DNA of 64,000 nucleotides from NCBI GenBank assembly GCA_024998595.1, contig JACOEK010000001.1, positions 992,001 to 1,056,000 of the forward strand. Direction: 5' to 3'. Source of the stretch: Nitrospira sp. GTDB lineage: Bacteria > Nitrospirota > Nitrospiria > Nitrospirales > Nitrospiraceae. Both the position numbers and the translations under genes were made by a program. Of the stretch, positions 20,599 to 29,103 are shown piece after piece; the stretch's first letter is position 1, and every line of letters begins with the position of its first letter. The notes under the pieces were generated by a model. The model saw only the letters and a program-made list of their open reading frames with translations. It was not told the origin of the DNA and did no database searches.

Positions 20599-21561
20599 TC
20601 AAGGTTGAAGGAACTCTCTGATGTGCCGGTTGACCGCCTGCGGTTGCTCCCATTGGGGAATGTGGCCCGCCTCGGGAATGACGATCAGTCGGGCTTGCGG
20701 AATCATGGCTTGGAGGTCCCTGCCGACCTGCGGAGGAAAGAGGCGATCCTGTTCGCCCCAGAGGATCAACGTGGACTGCCGGAGCTCTGTCAGTCGCGGG
20801 GCAAATTGCTGTTCCCATAGGGGCAGGCTATCGCGTAGCGACAGTAATGGGCCGACCATATCCTCCCGCTGCCGATTCCGGTTTGAGCGGTCCAGCACGA
20901 GCGGTGTGATGAGGTCGTGATTGTAGACGACTTCTTTCAGTACGGCCTCCGTTGTCCGGCTGCCGAACAGCGAGGCGGCAAAGCGGGCCAGCCAGGCCGG
21001 TGCGTGCGTGTTGAGGGCCCGCTGCATGAGTGGGCTGACGAGTCGTTCTCGCACATGATCGGGAAGGGTATCGATCAGCACCAGACGATGGACCCGGTCC
21101 GGATAGGTCAGGGCCATGCCGATGGCCACACCGCCCCCCATGGAATTGCCGATCAAGGTGGCCGCCGGCAGGCCCAGCGCGTCCATCAGCCCCCGTACGG
21201 ATTCGATGAGCGCTGCGGGCCGGTAGTCGATGTCAGGTTTGTCGGAAAGTCCGGACCCGAGGAGGTCCGGCGTAATCACGCGGAAGTGCGCAGTGAGCGA
21301 CTGTTGGTATTCCCACTGCCACATGGATCCGCCGTAGCCGTGAAGCAGAATCAGCGGCGGGCCCTGGCCTTCATCAAGATACGCGATTCGATGGCCGTTG
21401 ACGGAGGCGGTATGGACGGGGAATCGCTGGATTGCGTCGAACCAGGGAGGAATTTCGGGCCTTGCCGCGCAACCGCTCATGAGGAGACTCGCAAGAAACC
21501 AGGTCGCCAGGTAATGGGGTGCTCCTGCAGCCAACCTGGCGAGACACGCCGGGCGCGGCAC
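20599..21561 (-). CDS. Lipoprotein alpha/beta hydrolase
   Basis: 320 residues. The N-terminal hydrophobic stretch ends in LLMSGCA, a lipobox, so the mature protein is likely envelope-attached. The hydrolase core has LILLHGYGGSMWQWEYQ (oxyanion), IGNSMGGGVAIGMAL (nucleophile Ser), ILWGEQDRLFPP (Asp) and PEAGHIPQWEQP (His), typical of C-C bond hydrolase/esterase-like proteins. It begins 3 bp after pycB stops and is probably cotranscribed with pycAB, though no metabolic link is apparent. Confidence 0.82.
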   Translation of the reverse strand: MPRPACLARLAAGAPHYLATWFLASLLMSGCAARPEIPPWFDAIQRFPVHTASVNGHRIAYLDEGQGPPLILLHGYGGSMWQWEYQQSLTAHFRVITPDLLGSGLSDKPDIDYRPAALIESVRGLMDALGLPAATLIGNSMGGGVAIGMALTYPDRVHRLVLIDTLPDHVRERLVSPLMQRALNTHAPAWLARFAASLFGSRTTEAVLKEVVYNHDLITPLVLDRSNRNRQREDMVGPLLSLRDSLPLWEQQFAPRLTELRQSTLILWGEQDRLFPPQVGRDLQAMIPQARLIVIPEAGHIPQWEQPQAVNRHIREFLQP

Positions 21562-21564
21562 CGG

Positions 21565-23553
21565 CTACTCCAATTGAATAACGGTTTCGTCGATCTTGAC
21601 GTTGTCTCCCTCGGCGACCAGGATGGCGGTGACCCGCCCGTCCATGGGGGCTGGAACCTGGCTTTCCATTTTCATGGCCTCGATGATCAGGAGCGGATCT
21701 CCCGTTTTCACCTGGGCGCCATCCGTTACCAGGACCTTCACCACACGGCCGGGCATGGGCGGGGCGACATCACCAGGTTTCGTCGGCCGGGGGCGTTTCG
21801 GCTTTGAGGTGCTGCCGGCCGCGGGGGATTCCGGCACACCCGCCAAAACCTCCTGCAGCGGTTCGAGGGAGACTTCCTGCAACCGGTCGTTGACGCGGAT
21901 GTAGTAGGGCTTGCGGCCGTCGGTGGTGCGGCCTGAGCCCGAGACGACGACATGGTAATTCTCGCCGTGCACGGTAATGTTGAATTCGGCCGGGGCCAGA
22001 TGGAGATCGTGTGCCACGGCGGGACCCTTGGTATCGGTCGGGTCCAGCGGCTCCGGTTGAAGGGCGCCCTGTTCACGTGCTTCAAAGAAATCCCGCGCAA
22101 TCGCAGGAAACAGGGCGAACGACAGTTGGTCTTCCAGTGTCGTGGCGGATTCGGGCATGTCTTTTTTAAGCTTTTCAAACTCTGATTCCAGCCGATCCGC
22201 AGGACGGCCTTTCACGGGTTCTTCATCCCCGATAGCCCGTGCCATGATTTCCTTATCGAGCGGGCCGGGGGCGCGGCCGTAGAGGCCGAGGAAGTAGTTC
22301 TTGGTTTCCGTCGTGATGACTTTGTAGCGCTCGCCCTGTTCGCCGGTGAGCACGTTGAGCGTGGCCTGCGTCCCGACGATTTGGCTGGTCGGCGTGACGA
22401 GCGGAGGATAGCCCATGTCTTTGCGGACACGGGGAATTTCGTCCATGACTTCCTTCATCCGGTCGAGCGCATTTTGTTCCGCCAATTGCGCGGCCAGATT
22501 GGACAGCATGCCGCCGGGAATTTGGGAGGTCAGAATCTCCGCGTCCACCCCTGTGAAGTCGCTTTCGAATTGCCGGTACTTGCGACGTACCGTCCGGAAA
22601 TGCTCCGCGATGGGCTGAAGATCTTGCAGATCCAGTTGGCTGTCGTACGGGGTGCCGCGCAGGGCCGCCACCATCGATTCGGTCGGCGGATGCGAAGCCC
22701 CTCCCGCCAGCGGGGAAATGGATGTGTCCAAAAGATCGAGCCCCGCCATCACGGCCATCAGGGCCGTCATGGTGCCCATGCCCGAGGTGTAGTGGGAGTG
22801 CAGATGGATAGGCACGCGAACCGCTGCTTTCAAACTCTTGACCAACCGGTAGGCATCCATGGGCGCCAGCAGCCCGGCCATATCCTTGATGCAAATCGTA
22901 TCGGCACCTAGATCTTCAAGGCGTTTCCCCATCGTGACGAATCCATCCAGGCGATGCACGGGACTCGTCGTGTAGGAAATCGCCGCTTCCACGTGTTTCT
23001 CGCAGGCTTTGACTTCTCGGATGGCCCGCTCCAGATTGCGAACATCGTTGAGCGCATCGAAAATGCGGAAGACGTCGATGCCGTTAAATGCCGAGCGTTC
23101 GATAAACTTCTCTAGCACGTCGTCGGCATAGTGGCGATACCCGACGAGGTTCTGACCGCGCAACAACATTTGCAGCTTCGTCTTGGGCATTGCCGCGCGG
23201 AGTGCGCGCAGCCGCTCCCAGGGATCTTCTTTGAGGAACCGAAGGCAGGTATCGAAGGTGGCGCCGCCCCAGACTTCCAAGGACCAGAATCCCACGGCGT
23301 CCAGTTTTTGGGCGATGGGCAGCATGTCCTCGGTGCGCATCCTGGTCGCCAGCAGGCATTGATGTCCGTCGCGCAAGGCGACCTCGGTCATCAATAGCTT
23401 CTTCCCGGGCGCCGGGGTCACGCGGAACTCAGGGCTCACCGACTGCGGAGCCTGGACGGCGCGTGAGGTGGACGGTCGAACGGATTTCGCAGGCGCTTTC
23501 TTCTTCACAGGACTTTTCGTCGGGGCGATTTTCTTCGTCTTTTTCGTTGCCAT
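21565..23553 (-). CDS. pycB: Pyruvate carboxylase subunit B (carboxyltransferase + biotin carboxyl carrier)
   Basis: 662 residues. After a Lys/Ala/Pro-rich N-terminal extension of about 45 residues (MATKKTKKIAPTKSPVKKK...), a carboxyltransferase TIM barrel begins at LLMTEVALRDGHQCLLATRM with VWGGATFDTCLRFL and FRIFDALNDVRN. A conserved PycA-type domain follows, then a biotinyl domain with IEAMKMESQ near the C-terminus. Together with PycA it carboxylates pyruvate to oxaloacetate. The oxaloacetate decarboxylase alpha subunit is an alternative name, but the adjacent biotin carboxylase argues for carboxylation. Confidence 0.9.
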   Translation of the reverse strand: MATKKTKKIAPTKSPVKKKAPAKSVRPSTSRAVQAPQSVSPEFRVTPAPGKKLLMTEVALRDGHQCLLATRMRTEDMLPIAQKLDAVGFWSLEVWGGATFDTCLRFLKEDPWERLRALRAAMPKTKLQMLLRGQNLVGYRHYADDVLEKFIERSAFNGIDVFRIFDALNDVRNLERAIREVKACEKHVEAAISYTTSPVHRLDGFVTMGKRLEDLGADTICIKDMAGLLAPMDAYRLVKSLKAAVRVPIHLHSHYTSGMGTMTALMAVMAGLDLLDTSISPLAGGASHPPTESMVAALRGTPYDSQLDLQDLQPIAEHFRTVRRKYRQFESDFTGVDAEILTSQIPGGMLSNLAAQLAEQNALDRMKEVMDEIPRVRKDMGYPPLVTPTSQIVGTQATLNVLTGEQGERYKVITTETKNYFLGLYGRAPGPLDKEIMARAIGDEEPVKGRPADRLESEFEKLKKDMPESATTLEDQLSFALFPAIARDFFEAREQGALQPEPLDPTDTKGPAVAHDLHLAPAEFNITVHGENYHVVVSGSGRTTDGRKPYYIRVNDRLQEVSLEPLQEVLAGVPESPAAGSTSKPKRPRPTKPGDVAPPMPGRVVKVLVTDGAQVKTGDPLLIIEAMKMESQVPAPMDGRVTAILVAEGDNVKIDETVIQLE

Positions 23554-23624
23554 GCTGACGGCCTCGGGGCGGCGGAATCGCTCGCGTAACAGGGTTGAGG
23601 TGGTGCTGCCTGGTGGCTGAGAGG

Positions 23625-25043
23625 TCAGAGTCCTTCGTAGGCGGCAATCGCTGCGGAGATCGCCAGCACCAGGTCCTCAGGCTCCTCGGATTCTTCGTAT
23701 TGATACAGGTCCGGGTGGGTCTCCAGGTAGGAGGTATCGAATCGTCCTGCCTGGAAATCCTGTTCCATCATCACGTTCTTCATGAAAGGAATGGTCGTTT
23801 TCACGCCACGTAAGACGTATTCCTCGAGCGAGCGCCGCATGCGGCTGACCGCTTCCTCCCAGGTCCGTCCACGCACGGTGAGTTTTGCCAGTAAGGCATC
23901 GTAGTAGGGGGGAATCGTGTAATCGCGATAGACCGCGCCGTCGATACGGACCCCGATGCCGCCGGGTGAAAGATAGGCGGTAATGGTGCCGGTGCAGGGC
24001 ATGAAATTATTCCGCGGATCCTCGGCGTTGATGCGGCATTGAATCGCATGGCCTTGCAGCGTGACATCCTTTTGCCGGATCTCCAACGGTTTGCCCGCCG
24101 CGATGGAGATTTGATTGCGAACGATGTCGATCGCCGTGATCTGTTCCGTGACCGTATGTTCGACCTGCAACCGGGGATTCATCTCCATGAAATAGAAGCG
24201 ACCCTCGTGGTCGAGGAGGAACTCGACGGTGCCGGCATTGTCGTAGTGCACGGCTTTCGCGATGGCAATGGCGGCCTCACCCATCTGCGCGCGCAATTTT
24301 GGGGTTAGAACGAGCGAAGGGGCGATTTCAATCAGCTTCTGGTGGCGGCGCTGGATCGAGCAGTCCCGTTCTCCCAAATGGATGATGTTGCCGTGTTTAT
24401 CGCCCAGGATTTGAAACTCGATATGGTGCGGCCGTTCAATGTATTTCTCGATGAAGATACTGCCGTCGCCGAAGGCCGCGAGCGCTTCTCGTGCCGCGAC
24501 TTCCATATTCTCGCGCAATTCCTGGTCGGAACGAACGACTCGAAGTCCGCGTCCCCCGCCGCCGGCGCTGGCCTTGATCATGACCGGATAGCCGATGCGG
24601 TTGGTGAACTCCAGGGCTTCTTCGACGGTGGTGATGCCGCCTTCGGTTCCAGGGACGATCGGGAGGCCTGCCTGCTGCGCGATCTGGCGAGCCTTGACCT
24701 TGCTGCCCATCAGATCGATCGTTTCCGGAGAGGGGCCGATGAAGGTGATCCCGGAGGTGTGGCAGAGTCGGGCAAATTTGGCGTTTTCCGAGAGGAACCC
24801 GTATCCGGGGTGGATCGCGTCGGCGCCGATGCGTTTCGCAATCTCTACGATCTGTTTTCCGTCGAGAAAGCCTTTGACGGGCCCCGGCCCTACGAGATAG
24901 GACTCGTCGGCCTTCTTGACGTAGATGCCGGAGGAGTCAGCCTCGGAATAGATCGCCGCTGTCGCGATGTTGAGTTCGCGGCAGCCGCGGATGATGCGCA
25001 TGGCGATTTCGCCACGGTTGGCAATAAGGATCTTCCGGAACAT
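23625..25043 (-). CDS. pycA: Pyruvate carboxylase subunit A (biotin carboxylase)
   Basis: 472 residues. ATP-grasp biotin carboxylase with FRKILIANRGEIAMRIIRGC, HPGYGFLSENAKFA, glycine-rich MIKASAGGGGRGLRVV (about 158), FMEMNPRLQVEHTVTE (catalytic Glu/Arg) and C-terminal HAIQCRINAEDP. It carboxylates the biotin on PycB using ATP and bicarbonate. It lies 71 bp upstream of pycB. AccC of acetyl-CoA carboxylase has the same fold; the pycB partner decides the assignment. The C-terminal SLEEYVLRGVKTTIPF is typical of anaplerotic enzymes. Confidence 0.9.
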   Translation of the reverse strand: MFRKILIANRGEIAMRIIRGCRELNIATAAIYSEADSSGIYVKKADESYLVGPGPVKGFLDGKQIVEIAKRIGADAIHPGYGFLSENAKFARLCHTSGITFIGPSPETIDLMGSKVKARQIAQQAGLPIVPGTEGGITTVEEALEFTNRIGYPVMIKASAGGGGRGLRVVRSDQELRENMEVAAREALAAFGDGSIFIEKYIERPHHIEFQILGDKHGNIIHLGERDCSIQRRHQKLIEIAPSLVLTPKLRAQMGEAAIAIAKAVHYDNAGTVEFLLDHEGRFYFMEMNPRLQVEHTVTEQITAIDIVRNQISIAAGKPLEIRQKDVTLQGHAIQCRINAEDPRNNFMPCTGTITAYLSPGGIGVRIDGAVYRDYTIPPYYDALLAKLTVRGRTWEEAVSRMRRSLEEYVLRGVKTTIPFMKNVMMEQDFQAGRFDTSYLETHPDLYQYEESEEPEDLVLAISAAIAAYEGL

Positions 25044-25178
25044 GCTGAGCTTGCGCGAGGTTTGGAGCCGGAGCTCACCTCTGGTTCGCCTCCCAAAAAG
25101 ATCGCGTAACCTAGCATAGGGTCAAGAGAGTTGTCGAGACGACGGAGGGTGAAATGGCGAATCCGGCAGGCGCCAATC

Positions 25179-25203
25179 GGCAGGAGGCGGAGAGCCTCCT
25201 GCC
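25179..25203 (-). terminator. Hairpin terminator after the TIG-domain gene
   Basis: GGCAGGAGGC and GCCTCCTGCC are a perfect 10-bp inverted repeat with a 5-nt loop, located 10 bp past the stop codon of the exported TIG-domain protein. Confidence 0.8.
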
Positions 25204-25213
25204 ACGGAAGTGT

Positions 25214-25669
25214 TTACTTGGCTTGAATGAGGAGCGGCTTCGACTGAGCACTGCCTCCGCCGGCTACCACGATAATGAATGACATGCCCGCTTTCGCGTC
25301 CGGCACGACGGCTTCAATCGTCGTCTCATTGACGAACTGGTACTCGATCTTATCCTTCGGCGCCGCGCTGAAGGTCACCCCGTGGAAACATTCTTTGCTG
25401 CCGAAGTTTTCGCCTTTGATTACGACTTTTTCGCCGGGTTTCGCCTCATCCGGCTCCACCTTGCCGATGGAGGGGCGTTTCGAACGATCACACACCGGGT
25501 CTTTCTCGAGTTTGGAGGTATCGGACCCCTTAATCGATTCGGTACTGAACATTGTATAGCCGGCGCCTTCTACCATCGCCCCTTCCTGGGCCTGGCCTGA
25601 AGAGACGGCAATACAGAGCATGCCTGAAACAATTGCGGAGCCAAGGGCAACAGTCATAAATGTGCGCAT
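25214..25669 (-). CDS. Exported IPT/TIG-like domain protein
   Basis: 151 residues. Signal peptide MRTFMTVALGSAIVSGMLCIAVSSGQAQ, then a short linker and an Ig-like TIG domain (KVEPDEAKPGEKVVIKGENFG, TTIEAVVPDAKAGMSFIIVV). The mature part has cysteines in DPVCDRS and SKECFHG that may pair. TIG domains mediate binding at the cell surface. Encoded 12 bp after a substrate-binding-like protein, so the two secreted proteins are probably made together. Confidence 0.75.
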   Translation of the reverse strand: MRTFMTVALGSAIVSGMLCIAVSSGQAQEGAMVEGAGYTMFSTESIKGSDTSKLEKDPVCDRSKRPSIGKVEPDEAKPGEKVVIKGENFGSKECFHGVTFSAAPKDKIEYQFVNETTIEAVVPDAKAGMSFIIVVAGGGSAQSKPLLIQAK

Positions 25670-25681
25670 GAAAGCCTCCTA

Positions 25682-26506
25682 TTAGGGAGATGATGTCTTC
25701 GGGAGCGGCGTATAAGACTCGCTGATGATTTTCTGCCCCTCATCGGACAGGGCAAACTGTTCAAAGGCGGCCACGAGCGGATCGGCTTCGTTATTCGAAA
25801 TCAAGAGGATCGGTCGGCGTAACGCATACCGGCCGTCCTTGACCGTCGGCGTTTCGGGTTCGATCTTATCGACCGGCAGCAAGCGTACCGGCACACCGGA
25901 GGCGACGGCTTCCAAGGCTTGGCCGAGGGATAAATAGGTGACGGCAGAATTGGGCGGGAGGGTCCCGGCGATGGTTTTGATGACCTTCTCGTCCTTCGCG
26001 ATCACTTTGGTCGTATCGGGAATTTTGCCCGCAATGCCGAGGAGTTGCTCAAAGGCGTCGCGATTGTTTTCGTTGCGGGGCCTGTCGATGAGCAGCACCC
26101 TGGTATCCGGTCCGCCCAGGTCGGCCCAGAGTTTATATTTTCCCGAAAAGAGGTCGGCGACCTCCTGCTTGGTGACTTCCTTCGTGAAGTTCGAGCGATG
26201 GACCATGATAGCAATGCCGTCCCAGGCGATCTGGACGGAGCGCAACCCGTCAGCCGAGGCTCCGGTGACGGCGATGTGCGCCTGCTTGGTTTTCACCATG
26301 TCGAGAGGTTTGGAGTTGTCGTCCCAGACGACATCGATATAGGCGCGGGGGTTGGCTTTTTCGAACGCGTGAGCCAGCGATTCCATCACGCGCTGCTCGG
26401 GTCCATGACCTGCGATCACCATGGATCCGGCGACTTCGGCTGAGGCGGGCAGCTCGAAAAGAATGAGGAATGCGGCACAAAGCAAGGCGCTGATACGGGA
26501 ATACAT
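25682..26506 (-). CDS. Orphan PstS-like periplasmic substrate-binding protein
   Basis: 274 residues from ATG 26506 with GGGAGA upstream; the track adds three residues from a TTG. Signal peptide ends ELPASAEVAG. The body has the PBP-like fold of phosphate-type binding proteins: SMVIAGHGPEQRVMESLAHAF, HIAVTGASADG, VADLFSGKYKLWADLGGPD and a late SDEGQKIISESY. No permease or ATPase lies nearby, so it is an orphan. Binding of phosphate itself is uncertain, as the GASxxP ligand loop is not evident. Overlapping transcription with the TIG protein is likely. Confidence 0.75.
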   Translation of the reverse strand: MYSRISALLCAAFLILFELPASAEVAGSMVIAGHGPEQRVMESLAHAFEKANPRAYIDVVWDDNSKPLDMVKTKQAHIAVTGASADGLRSVQIAWDGIAIMVHRSNFTKEVTKQEVADLFSGKYKLWADLGGPDTRVLLIDRPRNENNRDAFEQLLGIAGKIPDTTKVIAKDEKVIKTIAGTLPPNSAVTYLSLGQALEAVASGVPVRLLPVDKIEPETPTVKDGRYALRRPILLISNNEADPLVAAFEQFALSDEGQKIISESYTPLPKTSSP

Positions 26507-26609
26507 GCTGAACAATTCTCCCTATCGCCCCTGAGCCGCCTCCGGAGGGCATCTCGTGGCGCGGCAGGCCCGGGGCGGCAGTTCCCGTCCCCTCACGCGA
26601 CCGTTCCGC

Positions 26610-26921
26610 TTAGGAGTCGGGGCTATCCGTCGGGGTCACAGCTCCGGACATCATCTCCGGCGACACATCTACTCGTTTGCCCATGGCGGGAGGAAGTTTT
26701 GAGAAGCGATCCATGCGTTCATTCAGCATGTCGTACGCCTTGATTTCCTCAAACCCTGGCTTATGGCTGCCTTTGACCTTCGAGGCGAAGGCGGACAATA
26801 TCCGGGTTGCCCCGATGTTATTGCACTTGGGGCATGTCGTATCTTCCGGCCGCGCATGAACGGATTGGGTGGCCTCGAACTGATGAGTACACTGTTCGCA
26901 GCGATATTCGTAAACCGGCAT
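26610..26921 (-). CDS. FmdB-family zinc ribbon protein
   Basis: 103 residues. The N-terminal putative regulatory domain MPVYEYRCEQCTHQFEATQS with a second pair TTCPKCNN forms a four-cysteine zinc ribbon, characteristic of the FmdB/CxxC_CXXC_SSSS family. The tail is charged and low in structure. Such proteins are widespread small zinc binders; regulation of formamidase was proposed only for the founding member. Divergent from the 58-residue protein gene. Confidence 0.85.
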   Translation of the reverse strand: MPVYEYRCEQCTHQFEATQSVHARPEDTTCPKCNNIGATRILSAFASKVKGSHKPGFEEIKAYDMLNERMDRFSKLPPAMGKRVDVSPEMMSGAVTPTDSPDS

Positions 26922-27003
26922 TGCCGACTCCTTCAGGCTGGCGCTCCATGGCCCACCCCCTGACGGGTTGAGCGAGATAAAGCGATTCTCTATTTGGAAA
27001 CGC

Positions 27004-27033
27004 TTGACCCTCTGCGTAGCTTTGAACTATTGT
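27004..27033 (+). promoter_or_regulatory. Sigma-70-like promoter for the 58-residue protein
   Basis: TTGACC (-35) is separated by 18 bp from TATTGT (-10), ending 49 bp before ATG 27083. Confidence 0.5.
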
Positions 27034-27082
27034 ACCGAATCTATGTGTTGAAACGCGAGCTACAATTGAAGGAGCGGTTGAA

Positions 27083-27259
27083 ATGCCCCTGTTAATCCGG
27101 AAGTACAAAGGTAGTGGTGGAGTTATGCAGGAAGAGCGCATCGATGATCCGGATCGGATCGAGCGGTACATGCGTCTCTTCGAAGAGAAGGACGTCAAGA
27201 AGCTGGAAACCGGCGTCAAGACCGTGATCGAGAAGGACGAGTGGCAGCTCCTGCCCTAG
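27083..27259 (+). CDS. Small conserved-looking protein, 58 residues (not in ORF track)
   Basis: ATG 27083 has AAGGAG 8 nt upstream and a promoter-like pair further up. The product MPLLIRKYKGSGGVMQE... is highly charged, with an amphipathic helix (RIERYMRLFEEKDVKKLETGV) and no membrane segment. No known domain; probably a small cytosolic protein. Divergent from the FmdB-like gene. Confidence 0.6.
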   Translation: MPLLIRKYKGSGGVMQEERIDDPDRIERYMRLFEEKDVKKLETGVKTVIEKDEWQLLP

Positions 27260-27407
27260 CGCGTACCTCCTGGGTTCATCCCACAATGTATATGTGTTGC
27301 CGTCGCGGGTCGTTGCGGCTTGATGCGTTCTGCGCATTGCTCTCTCCGAGAGGTGCGTGATAGGGTTGGGCTGCGGCGGTCCTGACGACGGAATTTGACG
27401 GGGTACC

Positions 27408-27611
27408 ATGGTCTATTGGATCCACATTGCTCGCGCGATTGATCGAGTCACGCTTCATCGGGACCGTTGTTCGGAAGTGCCTTCCAGCGTCTCCAGTAGC
27501 GATTTCTGGGAAGGCGGCTGGTTCGACTATCCCGACAAGGACCGCGCGCTCGCCGCGATGGAGCAGGCCGGGACCACCGATGAGCGCAAGTGCGCGCTCT
27601 GCAAACCCTAA
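27408..27611 (+). CDS. Small hypothetical protein with paired cysteines, 67 residues
   Basis: ATG 27408 encodes MVYWIHIARAIDRVTLHRDRC and ends KCALCKP. The layout (HRD.C early, then a W..GGWFDYP..D.ALAAMEQAGT motif and a terminal CxxCKP) is that of a recurrent family of small bacterial proteins with a likely zinc site built from the first cysteine or histidine and the terminal pair. Function unknown. Codon use matches its neighbours. Confidence 0.65.
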   Translation: MVYWIHIARAIDRVTLHRDRCSEVPSSVSSSDFWEGGWFDYPDKDRALAAMEQAGTTDERKCALCKP

Positions 27612-27707
27612 TCGCGTTCACGAGAGTGTTCTGAGCCGATCGATCCACACTGGTCCAGATTCGCGCCGGATCTGGTTCATCACGCAGCACTTCTCATTCG
27701 CCTGACC

Positions 27708-28586
27708 ATGCCTCAACTCGCGCTCCTCCTCACAACGTTTGTGTGGGGCGCAACGTTTCCTGCCACCAAGGCCGCCCTCGAACAAATCACTCCACTGTCG
27801 TTTCTGTTTCTGCGGTTTTTTCTCGGCCTGCTTATGGTCTTCGCGGTCCTGTTCCTGATGCGCCGTAAACTGACGGCCGATGCCGCGATGATGCGGATGA
27901 GTCTCATCGCAAGTCTTTGGCTGTTTCTCGGGTATGTCTTGCAGACGGTGGGACTGCATTTGACGACTGCCTCCAACTCGGCGTTTATCACGGTGCTGTA
28001 TGTCGTGTTCGTTCCCCTGTATCTGCGTCGCCTGAACAGCCATACCTGGGTCTCAATCGGGATTGCGTTGCTCGGGCTGTGGCTTCTCGTCAAGCCGACG
28101 GCCTCCGCCAATCTTGGTGACCTGCTGACTCTCGGGAGCGCCGCCGCGTTTGCCGCGCACATGGTGTGCCTGGAGCGGTACACCAGAACCACTGACGCCG
28201 TATCGTTGTTCGCCTGGCAATTGGCCATGATGACCGTGGCCATGCTGGGCGCGATGTGGTGGGAACAGCCGACGCCGGCCATGTTCGAGCCAAGCCGTGT
28301 GTTGGTGTTGGGCCTTGTCGTCACCGGAGTTCTGGCCACTGGAGCGTTTGCCGTGCAGATGTGGGCGCAGCAACTACTGCCCGCACAACAAGTCGCGTTA
28401 TTGTTCGCGGTGGAACCGGCCATCGCCGCCTGGCTCGCATGGTATTTCCTGGGAGAAAATCTGGATGCGCAAGGATGGTTCGGCAGCGCGATGATCCTAG
28501 GCGGTGTGCTGCTCGGATCGCGGGTGCCTGGTGAGATGGCTCAGGCATCGCCGAAGTCTGTGGTGGTGGGTACAGAGGGAAGGTGA
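27708..28586 (+). CDS. EamA/DMT-family transporter
   Basis: 292 residues with ten membrane helices arranged as two EamA repeats: repeat 1 begins LLLTTFVWGATFPATKAALE, repeat 2 begins GSAAAFAAHMVCLERY. These are drug/metabolite exporters of the inner membrane. The C-terminal helix pair ends LGGVLLGSRVP. The following gene starts 1 bp after its stop, suggesting coupling. Substrate unknown. Confidence 0.88.
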   Translation: MPQLALLLTTFVWGATFPATKAALEQITPLSFLFLRFFLGLLMVFAVLFLMRRKLTADAAMMRMSLIASLWLFLGYVLQTVGLHLTTASNSAFITVLYVVFVPLYLRRLNSHTWVSIGIALLGLWLLVKPTASANLGDLLTLGSAAAFAAHMVCLERYTRTTDAVSLFAWQLAMMTVAMLGAMWWEQPTPAMFEPSRVLVLGLVVTGVLATGAFAVQMWAQQLLPAQQVALLFAVEPAIAAWLAWYFLGENLDAQGWFGSAMILGGVLLGSRVPGEMAQASPKSVVVGTEGR

Positions 28587-28587
28587 T

Positions 28588-29058
28588 ATGGCTCAAAAGT
28601 TTGGAAACAGCCGATGGGTGGAAGAGGGATTTCTCGACAACCGACAGGACGGCACGGTGGTCGGGCGAATCACGTTTGCGGTTCTCGGCGCGATCGATTT
28701 TTATCTTGCGGGTAATTGCCGGGGAGAAATTTCCGGCAAGGTCATCCGGTTTAAAAACAGCCGGTTCGCCGACGAGGACCTTGCCGGTCAGGTGCTTGGT
28801 GATGTTGAAAATCCGCAGGTCGGAGATGCCAGCCTGATCTCGTTCGATCCCCATCCCCATCTGGTGCCCCATCCGTACATCGAATGGTTTTCAATGCGAA
28901 AAAATCACTATCGCATCGAGCTGATACCGGAGGATGCCTGGATCGCGACGGAGGCGGAGGTAGCTGGGATCGATGCGGTGAGCCGTGCAATCCGCGATCG
29001 GTTGGCGCCGCAGTACGGCAGTAAGGCTACCTCGGCAGATGAGTCGGATTGGATATAA
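28588..29058 (+). CDS. Hypothetical soluble protein, 156 residues
   Basis: The track frame begins inside the transporter gene; the true start is ATG 28588 with GAGGGAAGG upstream. It has no signal peptide or membrane helix. The sequence opens MAQKFGNSRWVEEGFLDNRQ and contains a beta-rich segment with PHPHLVPHPYIEWFSMRKNHYRIEL. The Pro/His cluster is striking but matches no family recognised here. It is probably cotranslated with the DMT transporter and ends at a strong terminator. Confidence 0.72.
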   Translation: MAQKFGNSRWVEEGFLDNRQDGTVVGRITFAVLGAIDFYLAGNCRGEISGKVIRFKNSRFADEDLAGQVLGDVENPQVGDASLISFDPHPHLVPHPYIEWFSMRKNHYRIELIPEDAWIATEAEVAGIDAVSRAIRDRLAPQYGSKATSADESDWI

Positions 29059-29066
29059 GGACGGTT

Positions 29067-29097
29067 GCGGGGGCGGGCCGTGAATGGCTGCCCCCGC
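29067..29097. terminator. Bidirectional hairpin terminator
   Basis: GCGGGGGC and GCCCCCGC pair across a loop that itself has GGCC/GGCT; TTT follows on the plus strand. It sits between convergent genes. Confidence 0.75.
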
Positions 29098-29103
29098 TTT
29101 CAA

